Positions 1-9,594 of a stretch of 64,000 nt of DNA are shown here, piece by piece. Each line of letters starts with the position of its first letter. Within the stretch, counting starts at the first letter, position 1. This stretch comes from Exiguobacterium sp. s193 (lineage in GTDB: Bacteria; Bacillota; Bacilli; Exiguobacteriales; Exiguobacteriaceae): positions 62,001-126,000 of the forward strand of contig NZ_JACSMR010000010.1 in assembly GCF_018618755.1 (NCBI RefSeq), in the 5' to 3' direction. The notes beneath the pieces were generated by a model. It made no database searches, was not told the origin of the DNA, and saw nothing but the letters and a program-made list of their open reading frames with translations. Both the position numbers and the translations under genes were made by a program.

Positions 1-1
1 A

Positions 2-1510
2 CGGACGTTCATTCTCCGCTTCCCGTTCGAGGGGGACTGGACTGAAGAAACGTTCAGTGGTCAGTTAGACCTCAATCACATCACACCGACAGGACGTCCT
101 TTACCGATGGGGTACTTTGATGCGTTTTTCGCAATCGTCCAAGGTGATTCGATTTTACATGAAGCCCCGTTCGGCGACACACGTTCGTTGATTCCGGTCC
201 TTTACCGTGTCGATACAAAACACAGTAATGTCTTGCTTAAGCTTGAATATGAACTGGTCGTTCAGCACTCAGAATACAGTAATACCTTAAGTTTCCATTC
301 CCTAAAGCGCGGAGAGTCGAAACGTCTAATCCGTTTGCTTGACCGCTATAATAAATACAAAAAAAATTTTCGGAAACGGGCCTTCAAATTCCGTCGTTTT
401 ATGTTCAAAGCCATCTATAACGTCACGAAATGGACGCAACCGATCGAAGAGAATAAAGTGTTACTGGCTTCCGATTCACGAAGTGATGTCAGTGGAAACT
501 TCGCCTACATTCTCGACGAAATCGAGCGGCGCGATTTGAACCTTGACGTTAAGACATTCTTCAAACCAAATCTTCAATCCCGTCGCGACTGGCGTGATAA
601 ATTCATGTTGCCGTATCACTTGGCGACAGCCAAAACGATTCTCGTCGATGATTTTTATCCGATGATTTATCCGCTCAACATCCGTAAAGGAACGGATCTT
701 GTCCAAGTCTGGCATGCCGTCGGAGCATTCAAGACGTTCGGTTACAGCCGTCTCGGTAAACCAGGCGGTCCAAGCGCCAACTCGCTTAGCCACCGGAACT
801 ATACGAAAGCAATCGTCAGCTCACACAACGTCGCGCGTCACTACGCGGAAGGATTCGGTCTCCGCGAAAATCAAGTCGTCGCGACTGGTATCCCGCGGAC
901 GGACATGTTCTTCGACGAAGAGTACATCGCTGCCGCAAAAGAGCGGATTTATGAAGAATATCCAACGTTCAAGACAAAAAAAGTCATCATGTTTGCACCG
1001 ACCTTCCGCGGTAATGGCGCGAAGAGTGCCTATTACGACTTCGACCAACTCGATTTGGATGCTTTATACGAAGCCTTCCATGAAGAGTATGTGTTCGTCT
1101 TGAAGATGCATCCGTTCGTCCGACGCCGGATGGAAATTCCAGAACTCTATGCGGATTTCTTCATCGACTTGACGGATCACCGTGAAATTAACGAATTGTT
1201 GTTTGTCTCAGATATCTTGATTACGGATTACTCGTCGACATGTTTTGAGTTCTCACTCTTGAACCGACCGATGTTGTTCTTCGCCTATGACTTAGACGAC
1301 TATATCTCAAAACGTGATTTCTATTATGACTTCGAAGAATTCGTACCTGGACCTATCGTCAAAACGTCAGACGAATTGATTGAACGGATTAAAAATGAAG
1401 ACTTTGAAATGGACAATGTCAAGGCATTCGCCGAGTATTTCTTTGAACATCAGGACGGGAAATCCAGTGCCCGGTTCGTTGATCAAATCATTCTCGGAGA
1501 GAACAAATGA
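2..1510 (+). CDS. CDP-glycerol glycerophosphotransferase family protein, 5' end outside window
   Basis: Family knowledge: TagB/TagF-type enzymes transfer glycerol phosphate from CDP-glycerol onto a growing teichoic-acid or related surface polymer at the inner face of the membrane. The frame is open from base 2, so the ATG at 107 is probably internal and the start lies upstream of the window. Seen in the sequence: VQVWHAVGAFKTFG, KMHPFVRRR, and near the C terminus ITDYSSTCFEFSLLNRP, which are the conserved nucleotide-binding and catalytic blocks of this family. The stop overlaps the next start (ATGA at 1507-1510), so it is translationally coupled to the acyltransferase. Polymer type (glycerol or ribitol phosphate) cannot be decided. 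Confidence 0.85.
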   Translation, partial: RTFILRFPFEGDWTEETFSGQLDLNHITPTGRPLPMGYFDAFFAIVQGDSILHEAPFGDTRSLIPVLYRVDTKHSNVLLKLEYELVVQHSEYSNTLSFHSLKRGESKRLIRLLDRYNKYKKNFRKRAFKFRRFMFKAIYNVTKWTQPIEENKVLLASDSRSDVSGNFAYILDEIERRDLNLDVKTFFKPNLQSRRDWRDKFMLPYHLATAKTILVDDFYPMIYPLNIRKGTDLVQVWHAVGAFKTFGYSRLGKPGGPSANSLSHRNYTKAIVSSHNVARHYAEGFGLRENQVVATGIPRTDMFFDEEYIAAAKERIYEEYPTFKTKKVIMFAPTFRGNGAKSAYYDFDQLDLDALYEAFHEEYVFVLKMHPFVRRRMEIPELYADFFIDLTDHREINELLFVSDILITDYSSTCFEFSLLNRPMLFFAYDLDDYISKRDFYYDFEEFVPGPIVKTSDELIERIKNEDFEMDNVKAFAEYFFEHQDGKSSARFVDQIILGENK

Positions 1511-2568
1511 CCGTTGCTCCAAAGCCGATTCCCGTGCCGGCTTACGATCACTGGCTCGGGAATTACAAAGTGTTGTTGATTTTTACGGTCGTCTTCGGTC
1601 ATTTGATTGAGACGTTCCGTAATCTCGATGGCAATGATTCGGTTCAAATCGCCTACAATGTCATCTACTTGCTGCACATGCCTGCCTTCATTTTCATGAG
1701 TGGGTACTTCTTCAAACAAGTCCGACCAAAACGAATCATTTCGTTCGTCGTTTTGTATTTCATTTGGCAATCGATTCATGAAGTTTACCTGGCATATGCT
1801 AACGATAAGACGCTCACAGGACTTGTCGACGGGTTACTTCATCCGCTCGTCCCGAGCTGGACGTTATGGTACTTGCTCGGCATCATCATCTGGCAAATCG
1901 TCACGCCCGGGTTTCTTATTTTACGTTTCCCGCTCGTGATCAGTGTGGCCGTTGCGCTTTTGATCAATGCGAATCCGGGGGCAATCACAAATTTCCTGTC
2001 GCTTCAAAAGGTGATCAGCTTTTACCCGTTCTTCTTGATGGGCTATCTTGTCAAGGAACGGGGCTGGCTAGCAGCTGACGGCTTCCGTGATCGGTTGACG
2101 GGACCTGCCGGACGTCTCGTAGGTCTCGTTGTTTCACTATCGATTGCCGTCTTTATGGCGATGTGGACGAAAAACGGTTTTGATACGGCGTGGCTCTTTT
2201 ACCGGGATACGTATGGTGAGTTCGACGTTTCACTCCTCAAAGGAGCAACCATACAGCTGTTTCTCTATGCCATCAGTACGGTCATGATTTTCTCTGTGCT
2301 CCTGATCATCCCAAGACGCTCCTTCGGTGAACGGTTTGACGAAATCGGGATTCAGACGTTAGCGATTTATTTACTTCATTCGTTCATCGTCCGTCTCTTC
2401 CGCGATTCCTTACCACCGGCCATCGCAGAATCACCGTTTCTGTTGATCGGCTTAGGGCTCTTGCTCGCGACAGTTCTTGTCTTTGTCCTGTCGAGTCGCC
2501 CGGTCGTCCGAATTTTGCGCCCATTGTTATCGCCGAATGTGAATTGGTTATTCAAGAAAACAAGCTGA
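1507..2568 (+). CDS. membrane acyltransferase, acyltransferase-3 family
   Basis: 353 residues with about ten hydrophobic segments, the usual size and topology of the acyltransferase-3 family (O-acetylases of surface polysaccharides). The N-terminal segment has YDHWLGNYKVLLIFTVVFGH; the His in VVFGHLIE matches the conserved active-site His of the family. It overlaps the preceding glycerophosphotransferase gene by 4 bp, which suggests that it acylates the same surface polymer. The acyl group and acceptor are not visible in the sequence. A rho-independent terminator follows, closing this operon. Confidence 0.75.
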   Translation: MTVAPKPIPVPAYDHWLGNYKVLLIFTVVFGHLIETFRNLDGNDSVQIAYNVIYLLHMPAFIFMSGYFFKQVRPKRIISFVVLYFIWQSIHEVYLAYANDKTLTGLVDGLLHPLVPSWTLWYLLGIIIWQIVTPGFLILRFPLVISVAVALLINANPGAITNFLSLQKVISFYPFFLMGYLVKERGWLAADGFRDRLTGPAGRLVGLVVSLSIAVFMAMWTKNGFDTAWLFYRDTYGEFDVSLLKGATIQLFLYAISTVMIFSVLLIIPRRSFGERFDEIGIQTLAIYLLHSFIVRLFRDSLPPAIAESPFLLIGLGLLLATVLVFVLSSRPVVRILRPLLSPNVNWLFKKTS

Positions 2569-2612
2569 TGCTTTACCTGATACGTCTAGAAGCAGGTGAC
2601 TTCATCCAGAGA

Positions 2613-2658
2613 AAAAAAGGGATTGTCCATCGATTTTCAGATGGCAATCCCTTTTTCC
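2613..2658 (+). terminator. rho-independent terminator
   Basis: Hairpin AAGGGATTG-CCATC against GATGG-AATCCCTT followed by a T run, about 45 bp after the acyltransferase stop. Confidence 0.85.
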
Positions 2659-2700
2659 GTATCCATTTCAAAATCAATCCAGCTTTTTCAGCTCTCTAAA

Positions 2701-2730
2701 TTGACACAGACTTTCTCTTGAAACTAAGAT
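2701..2730 (+). promoter_or_regulatory. sigma-A type promoter of the MFS gene
   Basis: TTGACA at 2701-2706, an 18-bp spacer and TAAGAT at 2725-2730, 55 bp before the transporter start. Inferred from consensus match only. Confidence 0.6.
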
Positions 2731-2750
2731 GATAAGGATGACACAATAAT

Positions 2751-2764
2751 CGCTTACATAAGCG
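2751..2764 (+). promoter_or_regulatory. inverted repeat, possible operator
   Basis: CGCTTA-CA-TAAGCG, a perfect 6-bp inverted repeat between the likely transcription start and the ribosome binding site of the MFS gene. Its position would suit a repressor site. No regulator gene is adjacent. Confidence 0.35.
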
Positions 2765-2784
2765 CGCAGAAAGAAGGGGTCCCC

Positions 2785-3981
2785 TTGCAAGCGGATCAAC
2801 GTAAAAAATTAACGGTCTTGATGATCAACATGTTCATCGCCGTCGGGAGCTTCGGGATCATCATTCCGATTCTGCCCGCTTATCTCGCCTCCATCGGGCA
2901 AGGGGGAACGGCTGCCGGGCTGATGATCGCCATCTTTGCCGGCGCCCAGCTCGTCATGTCTCCCATTGCCGGAAAATGGGCCGATCAATACGGCCGTCGC
3001 AAGATGATCATCTATGGACTGATTGGTCTGACACTGTCGATGTTCGTCTTTTACTTCTCGAACTCGGTCGCGATTCTTTATCTGTCCCGCGCAATCGGCG
3101 GAATCGGTGCCGCCTTGCTGATTCCGGCAATCTTTGCTTACGTCGCCGATATCACGACGATGGATCAACGGGCGAAAGGAAACAGTTATGTTTCAGCCGC
3201 GATGTCGCTCGGAATCGTTATCGGACCGGGAATCGGCGGATTCCTCGCCGAATATGACTTAAAGTTGCCGCTACTCGTCTCAGCTCTCGTCTCGGGGCTC
3301 GCCGTCTTGTTCAGCATCTTGTTGCTCAAAGAAAGTGATGTCCATGATGCAACAGCGATGGCACCGGACGAAGGATCGATGCTCAGTAAAATCGGTGCGT
3401 CGTTCCAAAAACCATACTTCGTCCCGCTCGTCATTACACTGGTCATGAGTTTTGGTCTGATGGCGTATGAATCCGTCCTCGGCCTCTTCATCGATAACCA
3501 ATTCGGTGCTTCACCGAAAGATATCGCCGTCATGGTGACATCGACCGGTATCATCAGTGTCATTGCTCAAATCTTTATCGTCGACAAGATCACACGGAGT
3601 CTTGGTGAAGGTAAAGTATTAAATATCTTTTTATTGATTGCGACACTCGGGTTCCTCGTCTCACTCTTCGCCTCGAGTTACGGTGGGTTCTTTGCGGTTA
3701 CGCTCGTCATCTTCCTCGCGACGTCGATTTTACGGCCCGTCTTGAACACGATGATTTCAAAACTCGCCGGGAACGAGCAAGGCTTCGCGATGGGGATGAA
3801 CAATGCCTACATGAGCATCGGAAACGTCCTCGGACCGACACTTGCCGGTCTGCTGTATGACGTCAATATCTTATATCCGTTCATGCTTGGACTTGTCTTC
3901 CTCGCCGTGACGTTAGTCGGCTCTGTCGTATGGCAACGCCGTCAGTCCCGGTTGATTGAAAAAGTCGAACGCACTTCTTAA
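2785..3981 (+). CDS. MFS efflux transporter, DHA1 drug:proton antiporter type
   Basis: 398 residues, about 12 membrane segments. Motif A is visible as GKWADQYGRRK after the second segment. A motif-C-like GPGIGGFLAEY in the fifth segment is the mark of drug antiporters in the DHA1 family (Bmr/NorA relatives). The chosen start is TTG at 2785, with AAGAAGGGG five bases upstream. The gene stands alone between its own promoter and a strong terminator. The substrate is unknown; a multidrug or metabolite exporter is the family-based expectation. Confidence 0.8.
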   Translation: MQADQRKKLTVLMINMFIAVGSFGIIIPILPAYLASIGQGGTAAGLMIAIFAGAQLVMSPIAGKWADQYGRRKMIIYGLIGLTLSMFVFYFSNSVAILYLSRAIGGIGAALLIPAIFAYVADITTMDQRAKGNSYVSAAMSLGIVIGPGIGGFLAEYDLKLPLLVSALVSGLAVLFSILLLKESDVHDATAMAPDEGSMLSKIGASFQKPYFVPLVITLVMSFGLMAYESVLGLFIDNQFGASPKDIAVMVTSTGIISVIAQIFIVDKITRSLGEGKVLNIFLLIATLGFLVSLFASSYGGFFAVTLVIFLATSILRPVLNTMISKLAGNEQGFAMGMNNAYMSIGNVLGPTLAGLLYDVNILYPFMLGLVFLAVTLVGSVVWQRRQSRLIEKVERTS

Positions 3982-3993
3982 GTTAAATTCACC

Positions 3994-4045
3994 AAAAAGA
4001 GTAGGATGGTCTCCGGATGTAAAGCGGAGACCGTCCTACTCTTTG
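3994..4045 (+). terminator. strong rho-independent terminator
   Basis: Nearly perfect stem AAAGAGTAGGATGGTCTCCG with its complement across a 9-base loop, ending in a T-rich run. It closes the MFS gene. Confidence 0.85.
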
Positions 4046-4129
4046 TTTGTCGTACGATATCTAAGAAGACTGACAGCCTACTTGAATTTTTAATGAGATT
4101 CTTCTCGATACTTCGTCGCTCTTTTCCTT

Positions 4130-4582
4130 TCAACCATATGCTTTTTGATGGGCTTTTTTTAACTTCAGGTACTCTTCATCGGCCCGGATCAAATCCCACT
4201 TCTCTTGAAAGATTTCAGCGGATTTTGCTTTTTCCGGGTCGATGTCCCGTTCGTTCAGCTCGCCTTTTTCTTTATCCTTATATTTCCGTCCTCCCGGATA
4301 ATTCGCATAACGGCGGGCACGCGTGTGTCCCATCTGAATGAACTTCCGCGCCATGTCCATCCCGACAAAATCCCCTGCTTCTTTGTAAGCTAAGTACATC
4401 GCATAGATTTTCTCGGAGGATTCCTTTGCAATGTCCGGTGTCTTGAACCGCCAATGCGGCAGGATTTCACCTTTGTACGGTTCGACGAGCAGGACACCTT
4501 GCTCTCCCCGTCCGACTCGGTACTTTTCCGGTTCTTTCCGAAAGTCCGTTGTCTCGAAATCGATCTCATAATCAAACGCCAC
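4130..4582 (-). CDS. DUF4385 family protein
   Basis: About 150 residues, soluble, charged. The N terminus carries the family's signature FRKEPEKYRVGRGEQGVLL, then ILPHWRFKTPDIAKESS and GMDMARKFIQMGHTRARRYA. This is a domain of unknown function (DUF4385), recognised from memory. Two GTG starts are possible: 4591 leaves only about two bases to the AAAAGGGA ribosome binding site, while 4582 gives a spacing of ten and starts just before the conserved FDYEID, so 4582 is preferred. It lies 45-55 bp after the TetR gene on the same strand and may be co-transcribed with it. Confidence 0.75.
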   Translation of the reverse strand: MAFDYEIDFETTDFRKEPEKYRVGRGEQGVLLVEPYKGEILPHWRFKTPDIAKESSEKIYAMYLAYKEAGDFVGMDMARKFIQMGHTRARRYANYPGGRKYKDKEKGELNERDIDPEKAKSAEIFQEKWDLIRADEEYLKLKKAHQKAYG

Positions 4583-4636
4583 GGTTCCCACATCCCTTTT
4601 TGGTAATTACAGGACAATTCCCCGCCATGCCTTCGC

Positions 4637-5269
4637 TTAATCTTCTCGATACAATCCATGGGCATACACTTCCGTCAGCGTCCGCGCAATCTCATCAATC
4701 GCCGCCGTCGTCTCTCCCCGGACGACTTCAAACAAATACATTTCATTTGCGAAAAACCACCCGCGGGCGACGAGTTTCGGATTAAGATCCGTTCGGGCCA
4801 GCCCTTGCTGCTGGGCATATAAGATGTCTTGGCTGATTTGTCCGATGAACCGTTCCCGAATTTGTTTCCACTTCGTCCGAACGACGTACGATACGCCAAT
4901 CGCTTGCTCGACGACACGGAGCATCGCCCGCTCCTCGTCTGCGAGCCGAAGAAAGGCCGTCGCTTGTTCCAAAATCTGCTGTTTTGCGTCCGCACGCGAA
5001 CGTGGCTCAAACACTTGCTCGGCAATTTTGTAAAACCGGTCCATGACGTCTTCCATCAAGACGATCAACAATTCATCCTTCCCTTCAAAATGAACGTATG
5101 CCGTTCCGTAACCGACTCCCGCTTGTTTGATGATTTGTGAGATGGTTGCCGTTTGAAAGTCTTGCGACAAAAAGACGTCACGTGCCGCAACGAGCAGCTT
5201 CTCCCGCGTTCGTACCGTCCGTAGATGACGTTTGTCGACTTTCGCCTGTGCTGGTTCCTTCATCCTCAC
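4637..5269 (-). CDS. TetR/AcrR family transcriptional regulator
   Basis: About 210 residues. Residues 20-65 form the TetR helix-turn-helix (ISQIIKQAGVGYGTAYVHFEGKD would span helices 2-4; core motif GVGYGTAYVHF). The remainder is a helical ligand and dimer domain. GTG at 5269 and ATG at 5263 are both plausible starts behind AAAAGGAG. It is divergent from kynU, and a 17-bp palindrome in the gap overlaps the kynU promoter, so this protein probably represses the kynurenine operon and itself. The ligand (tryptophan, kynurenine or another) is unknown. Confidence 0.85.
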   Translation of the reverse strand: MRMKEPAQAKVDKRHLRTVRTREKLLVAARDVFLSQDFQTATISQIIKQAGVGYGTAYVHFEGKDELLIVLMEDVMDRFYKIAEQVFEPRSRADAKQQILEQATAFLRLADEERAMLRVVEQAIGVSYVVRTKWKQIRERFIGQISQDILYAQQQGLARTDLNPKLVARGWFFANEMYLFEVVRGETTAAIDEIARTLTEVYAHGLYRED

Positions 5270-5299
5270 ACCACTCCTTTTGCTTCGTTATCCAATAAT

Positions 5300-5316
5300 A
5301 TTGACACAGTGTCAAT
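5300..5316 (+). promoter_or_regulatory. palindromic operator, probable TetR site
   Basis: ATTGACACAGTGTCAAT, perfect 8-bp arms around a central A, in the divergent gap between the TetR gene and kynU. It contains the kynU -35 hexamer, so binding would block transcription. Confidence 0.65.
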
Positions 5317-5330
5317 TTGTTTGCTACGCT
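5301..5330 (+). promoter_or_regulatory. promoter of the kyn operon
   Basis: TTGACA at 5301-5306, 18-bp spacer, TACGCT at 5325-5330. The -35 box lies inside the palindromic operator. Confidence 0.5.
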
Positions 5331-5373
5331 TTTGTCAAAATTGATTAAGGATTCAGTTCGAGGAGGAACCGAG

Positions 5374-6651
5374 ATGACACTTACCGCAAACCGTGAAGAG
5401 GCAGTCCAAATGGATCAGCAAGACCAGCTTGCACCATACCGCAATGAATTTTATCTCCGTGAAGGATCGATTTATATGGATGGCAACTCACTTGGTCTCT
5501 TATCCAAACGTGCCGAACAGACATTACTGGAGTCGCTTGCTGATTGGCGCGAACTCGGGATTGACGGTTGGATGCAGGGGCGTCATCCGTGGTTCGAATT
5601 GTCGGAAAAACTCGCGACCTTAAACGCCCCCCTTGTCGGCGGGCGCGCAAACGAAGTTATGGTGACAGGATCGACGACCGTCAACCTGCATCAACTCGTC
5701 TCGACGTTCTTTGCGCCGAGCGGACAACGGACGAAAATTTTAGCGGACAGTCTGACGTTCCCGTCAGACATTTATGCACTGCAAAGCCAACTTCGCTTAC
5801 GTGGACTCGACCCAGCCGAGCACCTTGTCCAAGTCGAGAGTCGTGACGGACGTTTCCTTGACGAAGAGGATTTAATTGCCGCAATGACGGATGACATCGC
5901 CTTAATCGTCCTCCCGACCGTTTTATACCGAAGTGGACAAGTCCTCGACATGGAACGCTTGACGAAAGCCGCCCATGACCGGGGCATCCTGATTGGCTTT
6001 GACGGCTGTCACTCCGTCGGCGCCGTCCCCCATGCGTTTCACGACTGGGGCGTCGACTTTGCGTACTGGTGCAACTATAAACATTTAAATGGTGGACCGG
6101 GAACCGTCGGTGGTCTATTCGTCCATGAGCGGCACTTCGGGACACTCCCCGGTTTAACCGGGTGGTTCGGTTCGCGCAAGGACAAACAATTCGACATGGA
6201 TCACACATTGACGCCAGCAGAAGATGCGGGTGCCTTCCAGATTGGAACACCACATGTCTTAAGTCTCGCGCCGCAAATCGGTGCCCTCGAACTGTTCGCA
6301 GAAGTCGGAATTGACGCCGTCCGGAAAAAATCACTCGCCTTGACGGATTATATGATGCGTCTTGTCGATGAAGAACTTGCACCGTACGGCTTCTTCATCG
6401 GAAGTCCTCGCGATCATAAGCAACGTGGTGCCCACTTGAGTCTCGAACATCGGGAAGCGGCACGGATCTGTAAAGCGTTAAAAGCCCATCACATCATTCC
6501 CGACTTCCGTGCACCGAACATCGTCCGCCTCGCACCGGTCGCGTTGTACAATACGTTTAGCGATGTCTACGACGTCGTTGCGACGCTGAAGACCATTATG
6601 AAAGAGAAGGAATACGCGCAATTCGCAAATGAACGCGAAGTCGTCGCGTAA
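5374..6651 (+). CDS. kynU: kynureninase
   Basis: 425 residues. Hydrolyses L-kynurenine to anthranilate and alanine with pyridoxal phosphate. Family marks: MDGNSLGLL near the N terminus, [23 protein letters not shown], and the cofactor lysine in [10 protein letters not shown] (Lys236). The frame is open back to 5317, but ATG 5374 has AGGAGG eight bases upstream and gives the usual family length, so it is taken as the start. First gene of kynU-permease-kynA-kynB, with all gene gaps under 25 bp. Confidence 0.95.
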   Translation: MTLTANREEAVQMDQQDQLAPYRNEFYLREGSIYMDGNSLGLLSKRAEQTLLESLADWRELGIDGWMQGRHPWFELSEKLATLNAPLVGGRANEVMVTGSTTVNLHQLVSTFFAPSGQRTKILADSLTFPSDIYALQSQLRLRGLDPAEHLVQVESRDGRFLDEEDLIAAMTDDIALIVLPTVLYRSGQVLDMERLTKAAHDRGILIGFDGCHSVGAVPHAFHDWGVDFAYWCNYKHLNGGPGTVGGLFVHERHFGTLPGLTGWFGSRKDKQFDMDHTLTPAEDAGAFQIGTPHVLSLAPQIGALELFAEVGIDAVRKKSLALTDYMMRLVDEELAPYGFFIGSPRDHKQRGAHLSLEHREAARICKALKAHHIIPDFRAPNIVRLAPVALYNTFSDVYDVVATLKTIMKEKEYAQFANEREVVA

Positions 6652-6661
6652 GGAGGACATC

Positions 6662-8044
6662 ATGAAAGAACACCCTACTGAACTACGACGTGACTTAAAA
6701 ACACGTCAACTGACGATGATTGCGATGGGATCTGCCATCGGGACAGGGCTATTTCTCGGAAGCGGTCTCGCCATCAGCCTTGCCGGACCCAGTGTGCTGA
6801 TTAGTTATGCGATCGGCGCCTTCATCGTCTTATTACTGATGGGCTGCCTCGCTGAAATGACGGTCGCCCATCCGACTTCCGGTGCATTCGGAACGATTGC
6901 CGAACGGTATATCAGTCCCTACGCCGGCTTCCTCGTCCGCTACTCGTACTGGGTCGCGAACGTTCTTGCCATCGGGGTCGAGGTCAGTGCGATCGCGATT
7001 TACATGAAGTACTGGTTCCCGGATGTTCCCGGGTACTTATGGATTTTATTGTTTGCCGGTGCACTCATTTATATCAATGCCACGACGGTCCACACGTTTG
7101 CGACGTTTGAATACTGGTTCTCCGTCATCAAGATCAGTGCCATTCTCATGTTCATCGTCCTTGGTACGTACTTGATCATCGGTAGTCCGGCACCGGAAAT
7201 CGGTCCGCAAAACTTCACGAACGATGGCGGATTCATGCCGTTCGGAATTTCCGGTCTGTGGGTCGCTGTCTTTATCTCACTCTTTAGCTTTATCGGGACA
7301 GAATTAATCGCGGTCACAGCGGGTGAAGCAAAGGACCCTGACGTTGCCGTGCCGAAAGCATTAAAAGCGACGGTTTTCCGCCTGTCGACGTTTTATGTCC
7401 TGACGATTGCCGTTATGTTAATGATCGTCCCGTGGCAACAAGCCGGCGGAATTGACCAAAGTCCGTTCGTCAAAGTGATGCAGCTCCTGTCAATTCCCTA
7501 TGCAGGCGGGATTATGAACTTCATCATCCTGACAGCAGCTTTGTCGGCGATGAACAGTCAATTGTACGCTTCGACGCGGATGATGTACTCACTCTCAAAA
7601 GCAACCTATGCACCGAGAATCTTTAGTCGTCTGAACGCAAAAGGTGTTCCCTTGTTCGCACTCGGTGTCTCAACACTCGGCATCTTCCTTGCTGCCGTCA
7701 TCAGCAGCCAGTCGAGCGTCTCGTACCCGTTCATGATGGGCATTTCGATGTTCGGTGCGATTTTCACATGGTTCATGATTTTCATTTCCCACCTCTACTT
7801 CCGCAAAGCCTGGGAACGGGACGGTGGGCGGAAACTACCTGTCCGGATGATGGGTTATCCGTATTTGACGGCGCTTGGTGCCATCTTGTTAGTTGCGCTC
7901 GTCATCACGACATGGTTCACGGACTTCCAAATTGTCCTGAAGTTCGGAATCCCATGGTTGATTTTCTTGACGATTGCCTACGCGTTTTGGAAACGAAATC
8001 ATCCACCGCAAGCAGATCAACAGAAACGTTCACAATCACTTTAA
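6662..8044 (+). CDS. amino acid permease, APC family, in the kyn operon
   Basis: 460 residues, about 12 membrane segments. The N terminus has the APC signature MIAMGSAIGTGLFLGSG, and later EMTVAHPTSGAFGT and SLFSFIGTELIAVTAGEAKDP. The start at 6662 follows AGGAGGACATC; an ATG at 6629 lies inside kynU and has no good site. Family knowledge: the AAT/AnsP/GabP branch imports amino acids by proton symport. Operon context suggests tryptophan or kynurenine uptake. That substrate is an inference. Confidence 0.85.
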   Translation: MKEHPTELRRDLKTRQLTMIAMGSAIGTGLFLGSGLAISLAGPSVLISYAIGAFIVLLLMGCLAEMTVAHPTSGAFGTIAERYISPYAGFLVRYSYWVANVLAIGVEVSAIAIYMKYWFPDVPGYLWILLFAGALIYINATTVHTFATFEYWFSVIKISAILMFIVLGTYLIIGSPAPEIGPQNFTNDGGFMPFGISGLWVAVFISLFSFIGTELIAVTAGEAKDPDVAVPKALKATVFRLSTFYVLTIAVMLMIVPWQQAGGIDQSPFVKVMQLLSIPYAGGIMNFIILTAALSAMNSQLYASTRMMYSLSKATYAPRIFSRLNAKGVPLFALGVSTLGIFLAAVISSQSSVSYPFMMGISMFGAIFTWFMIFISHLYFRKAWERDGGRKLPVRMMGYPYLTALGAILLVALVITTWFTDFQIVLKFGIPWLIFLTIAYAFWKRNHPPQADQQKRSQSL

Positions 8045-8064
8045 CGTAAAGGGGATCGATTGGA

Positions 8065-8904
8065 ATGGAACAGACCGGTCAAAATGGAATCGAGTCGACG
8101 ATTCAAACGGATTTTAAGAAAGATATGTCGTACGGGGATTATTTACAGCTAAATCCTTTACTCAGCAGCCAACACCGTTTATCAGATCATCATGACGAAA
8201 TGCTGTTCATCATCATCCACCAAACGAGCGAACTTTGGATGAAGTTGATTTTGCACGAGATGACGGCTGCGACGAAGGCGATTGCGGACGATCAACTTGA
8301 ACGTTCGTTTAAGATGCTCGCCCGTGTCTCAAAGATTCAGCAACAATTGATTCAGTCCTGGTCCGTCCTCTCGACGTTGACACCGGCAGAGTACCTTGAG
8401 TTCCGGGATTCCCTCGGGCACTCGTCCGGTTTCCAGTCCTATCAAAACCGGCAAATCGAATTTGCACTCGGCTTTAAAAACGCGCAGATGCTGCGTGTTT
8501 ACGAACATGAAACAGAATTATTCGCCCAGCTGAACACTGATTTAAAAACACCCAGCATCTACGATGAGACCGTCCGTGCGATGGCACGACGCGGTCTCGC
8601 GATTGATTCTGCAATCCTTGAACGCGATGTCACACAGGACTGGGAAGCTGACGCAAGTGTCGAAGCCGCCTGGGGTGAAGTTTACCGTGATGTCGAACAA
8701 TACTGGGACCTGTACGAACTCGGTGAGAAGTTACTCGATATCGGCAGCCAACAACAAATGTGGCGTTTCAATCACATGAGTACGGTCGAACGGATCATCG
8801 GACAAAAACCGGGTACGGGCGGCTCGTCCGGCGTCAGTTACCTACGTCGTGTCCTTGACCACCGCTTCTTCCCGGAACTCTGGTCCGTCCGCACAAAATT
8901 ATGA
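8065..8904 (+). CDS. kynA: tryptophan 2,3-dioxygenase
   Basis: 279 residues. Haem enzyme that opens the indole ring of tryptophan to N-formylkynurenine. The substrate-side His52 is in [11 protein letters not shown], preceded by SYGDYLQL near the N terminus. The haem-ligand His237 is in [14 protein letters not shown], followed by the [12 protein letters not shown] loop. ATG at 8065 follows AAAGGGGATCG. Lies 20 bp after the permease and 13 bp before kynB. Confidence 0.95.
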   Translation: MEQTGQNGIESTIQTDFKKDMSYGDYLQLNPLLSSQHRLSDHHDEMLFIIIHQTSELWMKLILHEMTAATKAIADDQLERSFKMLARVSKIQQQLIQSWSVLSTLTPAEYLEFRDSLGHSSGFQSYQNRQIEFALGFKNAQMLRVYEHETELFAQLNTDLKTPSIYDETVRAMARRGLAIDSAILERDVTQDWEADASVEAAWGEVYRDVEQYWDLYELGEKLLDIGSQQQMWRFNHMSTVERIIGQKPGTGGSSGVSYLRRVLDHRFFPELWSVRTKL

Positions 8905-8917
8905 GGGGGAATTCCTG

Positions 8918-9541
8918 ATGAACCGCTGGATTGATGTTTCACAACCACTGTCCTCGTCCGTGACGACATGGCCGGGAGATACGAAGTTCGACTATACGAT
9001 CAGTTGGAGTAAAGCCGACACAGGGTCCGTCAACGTCGGTAAGGTCACGATGAGCTTGCATACCGGTACACATATCGATGCGCCGTTTCACTTTGACGAT
9101 GCCGGCAAGAAAGTCATCGAACTTGACCCCGATCTATATATCGGTCATGCGCGGGTCATCTACTTACCCGGTCGGACAGAACTCGTCGCAAGTGACCTCG
9201 ACGGATTCGATTTGACCGATGTCCGCCGTCTCATCATCAAGACGGACGGCTGGGTCGATAAATCGGTTTTCCCTGAGTCGATTCCCGTCCTGACACCCAG
9301 TCTCGCAGAGCGACTCGGTGCTCTCGGAATCGAACTGATTGGTCTCGACCTTCCGTCCGTCGATGCGATCGATAGTAAAGAGATGCTTGCCCATCACGCA
9401 CTTGCGACCCATGGTGTGCATATTTTAGAAGGCCTCGTCCTCGATAGAATCGCACCTGGAGACTACCACCTGAACGCTGTCCCGCTCCCACTCGTCGATG
9501 GTGACGGCAGCCCGGTCCGTGCGTTATTACGTCCATATTGA
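8918..9541 (+). CDS. kynB: kynurenine formamidase (arylformamidase)
   Basis: 207 residues, the normal size of bacterial KynB, which hydrolyses N-formylkynurenine to kynurenine. Metal-site motif HTGTHIDAPFHF at about residues 49-60; also WPGD near the N terminus and GLDLPSVDAIDS. ATG 8918 has GAGGGGGA eight bases upstream; in-frame codons further upstream overlap kynA. Last gene of the operon, followed by a terminator. Together with KynA and KynU it completes the path from tryptophan to anthranilate. Confidence 0.95.
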   Translation: MNRWIDVSQPLSSSVTTWPGDTKFDYTISWSKADTGSVNVGKVTMSLHTGTHIDAPFHFDDAGKKVIELDPDLYIGHARVIYLPGRTELVASDLDGFDLTDVRRLIIKTDGWVDKSVFPESIPVLTPSLAERLGALGIELIGLDLPSVDAIDSKEMLAHHALATHGVHILEGLVLDRIAPGDYHLNAVPLPLVDGDGSPVRALLRPY

Positions 9542-9542
9542 A

Positions 9543-9585
9543 TAAAAAAAGAACGTTCTCGTTTTTTCGAGGACGTTCTTTTTTG
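9543..9585 (+). terminator. rho-independent terminator of the kyn operon
   Basis: AAGAACGT-CTCG paired with CGAG-ACGTTCTT, A run before and T run after, directly behind kynB. Confidence 0.85.
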
Positions 9586-9594
9586 ACTGTAGTG

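Noticed and set aside
5681-6382. 233-codon open frame opposite kynU
   Set aside because: Shadow of kynU on the opposite strand; unusual amino acid composition and no ribosome binding site.
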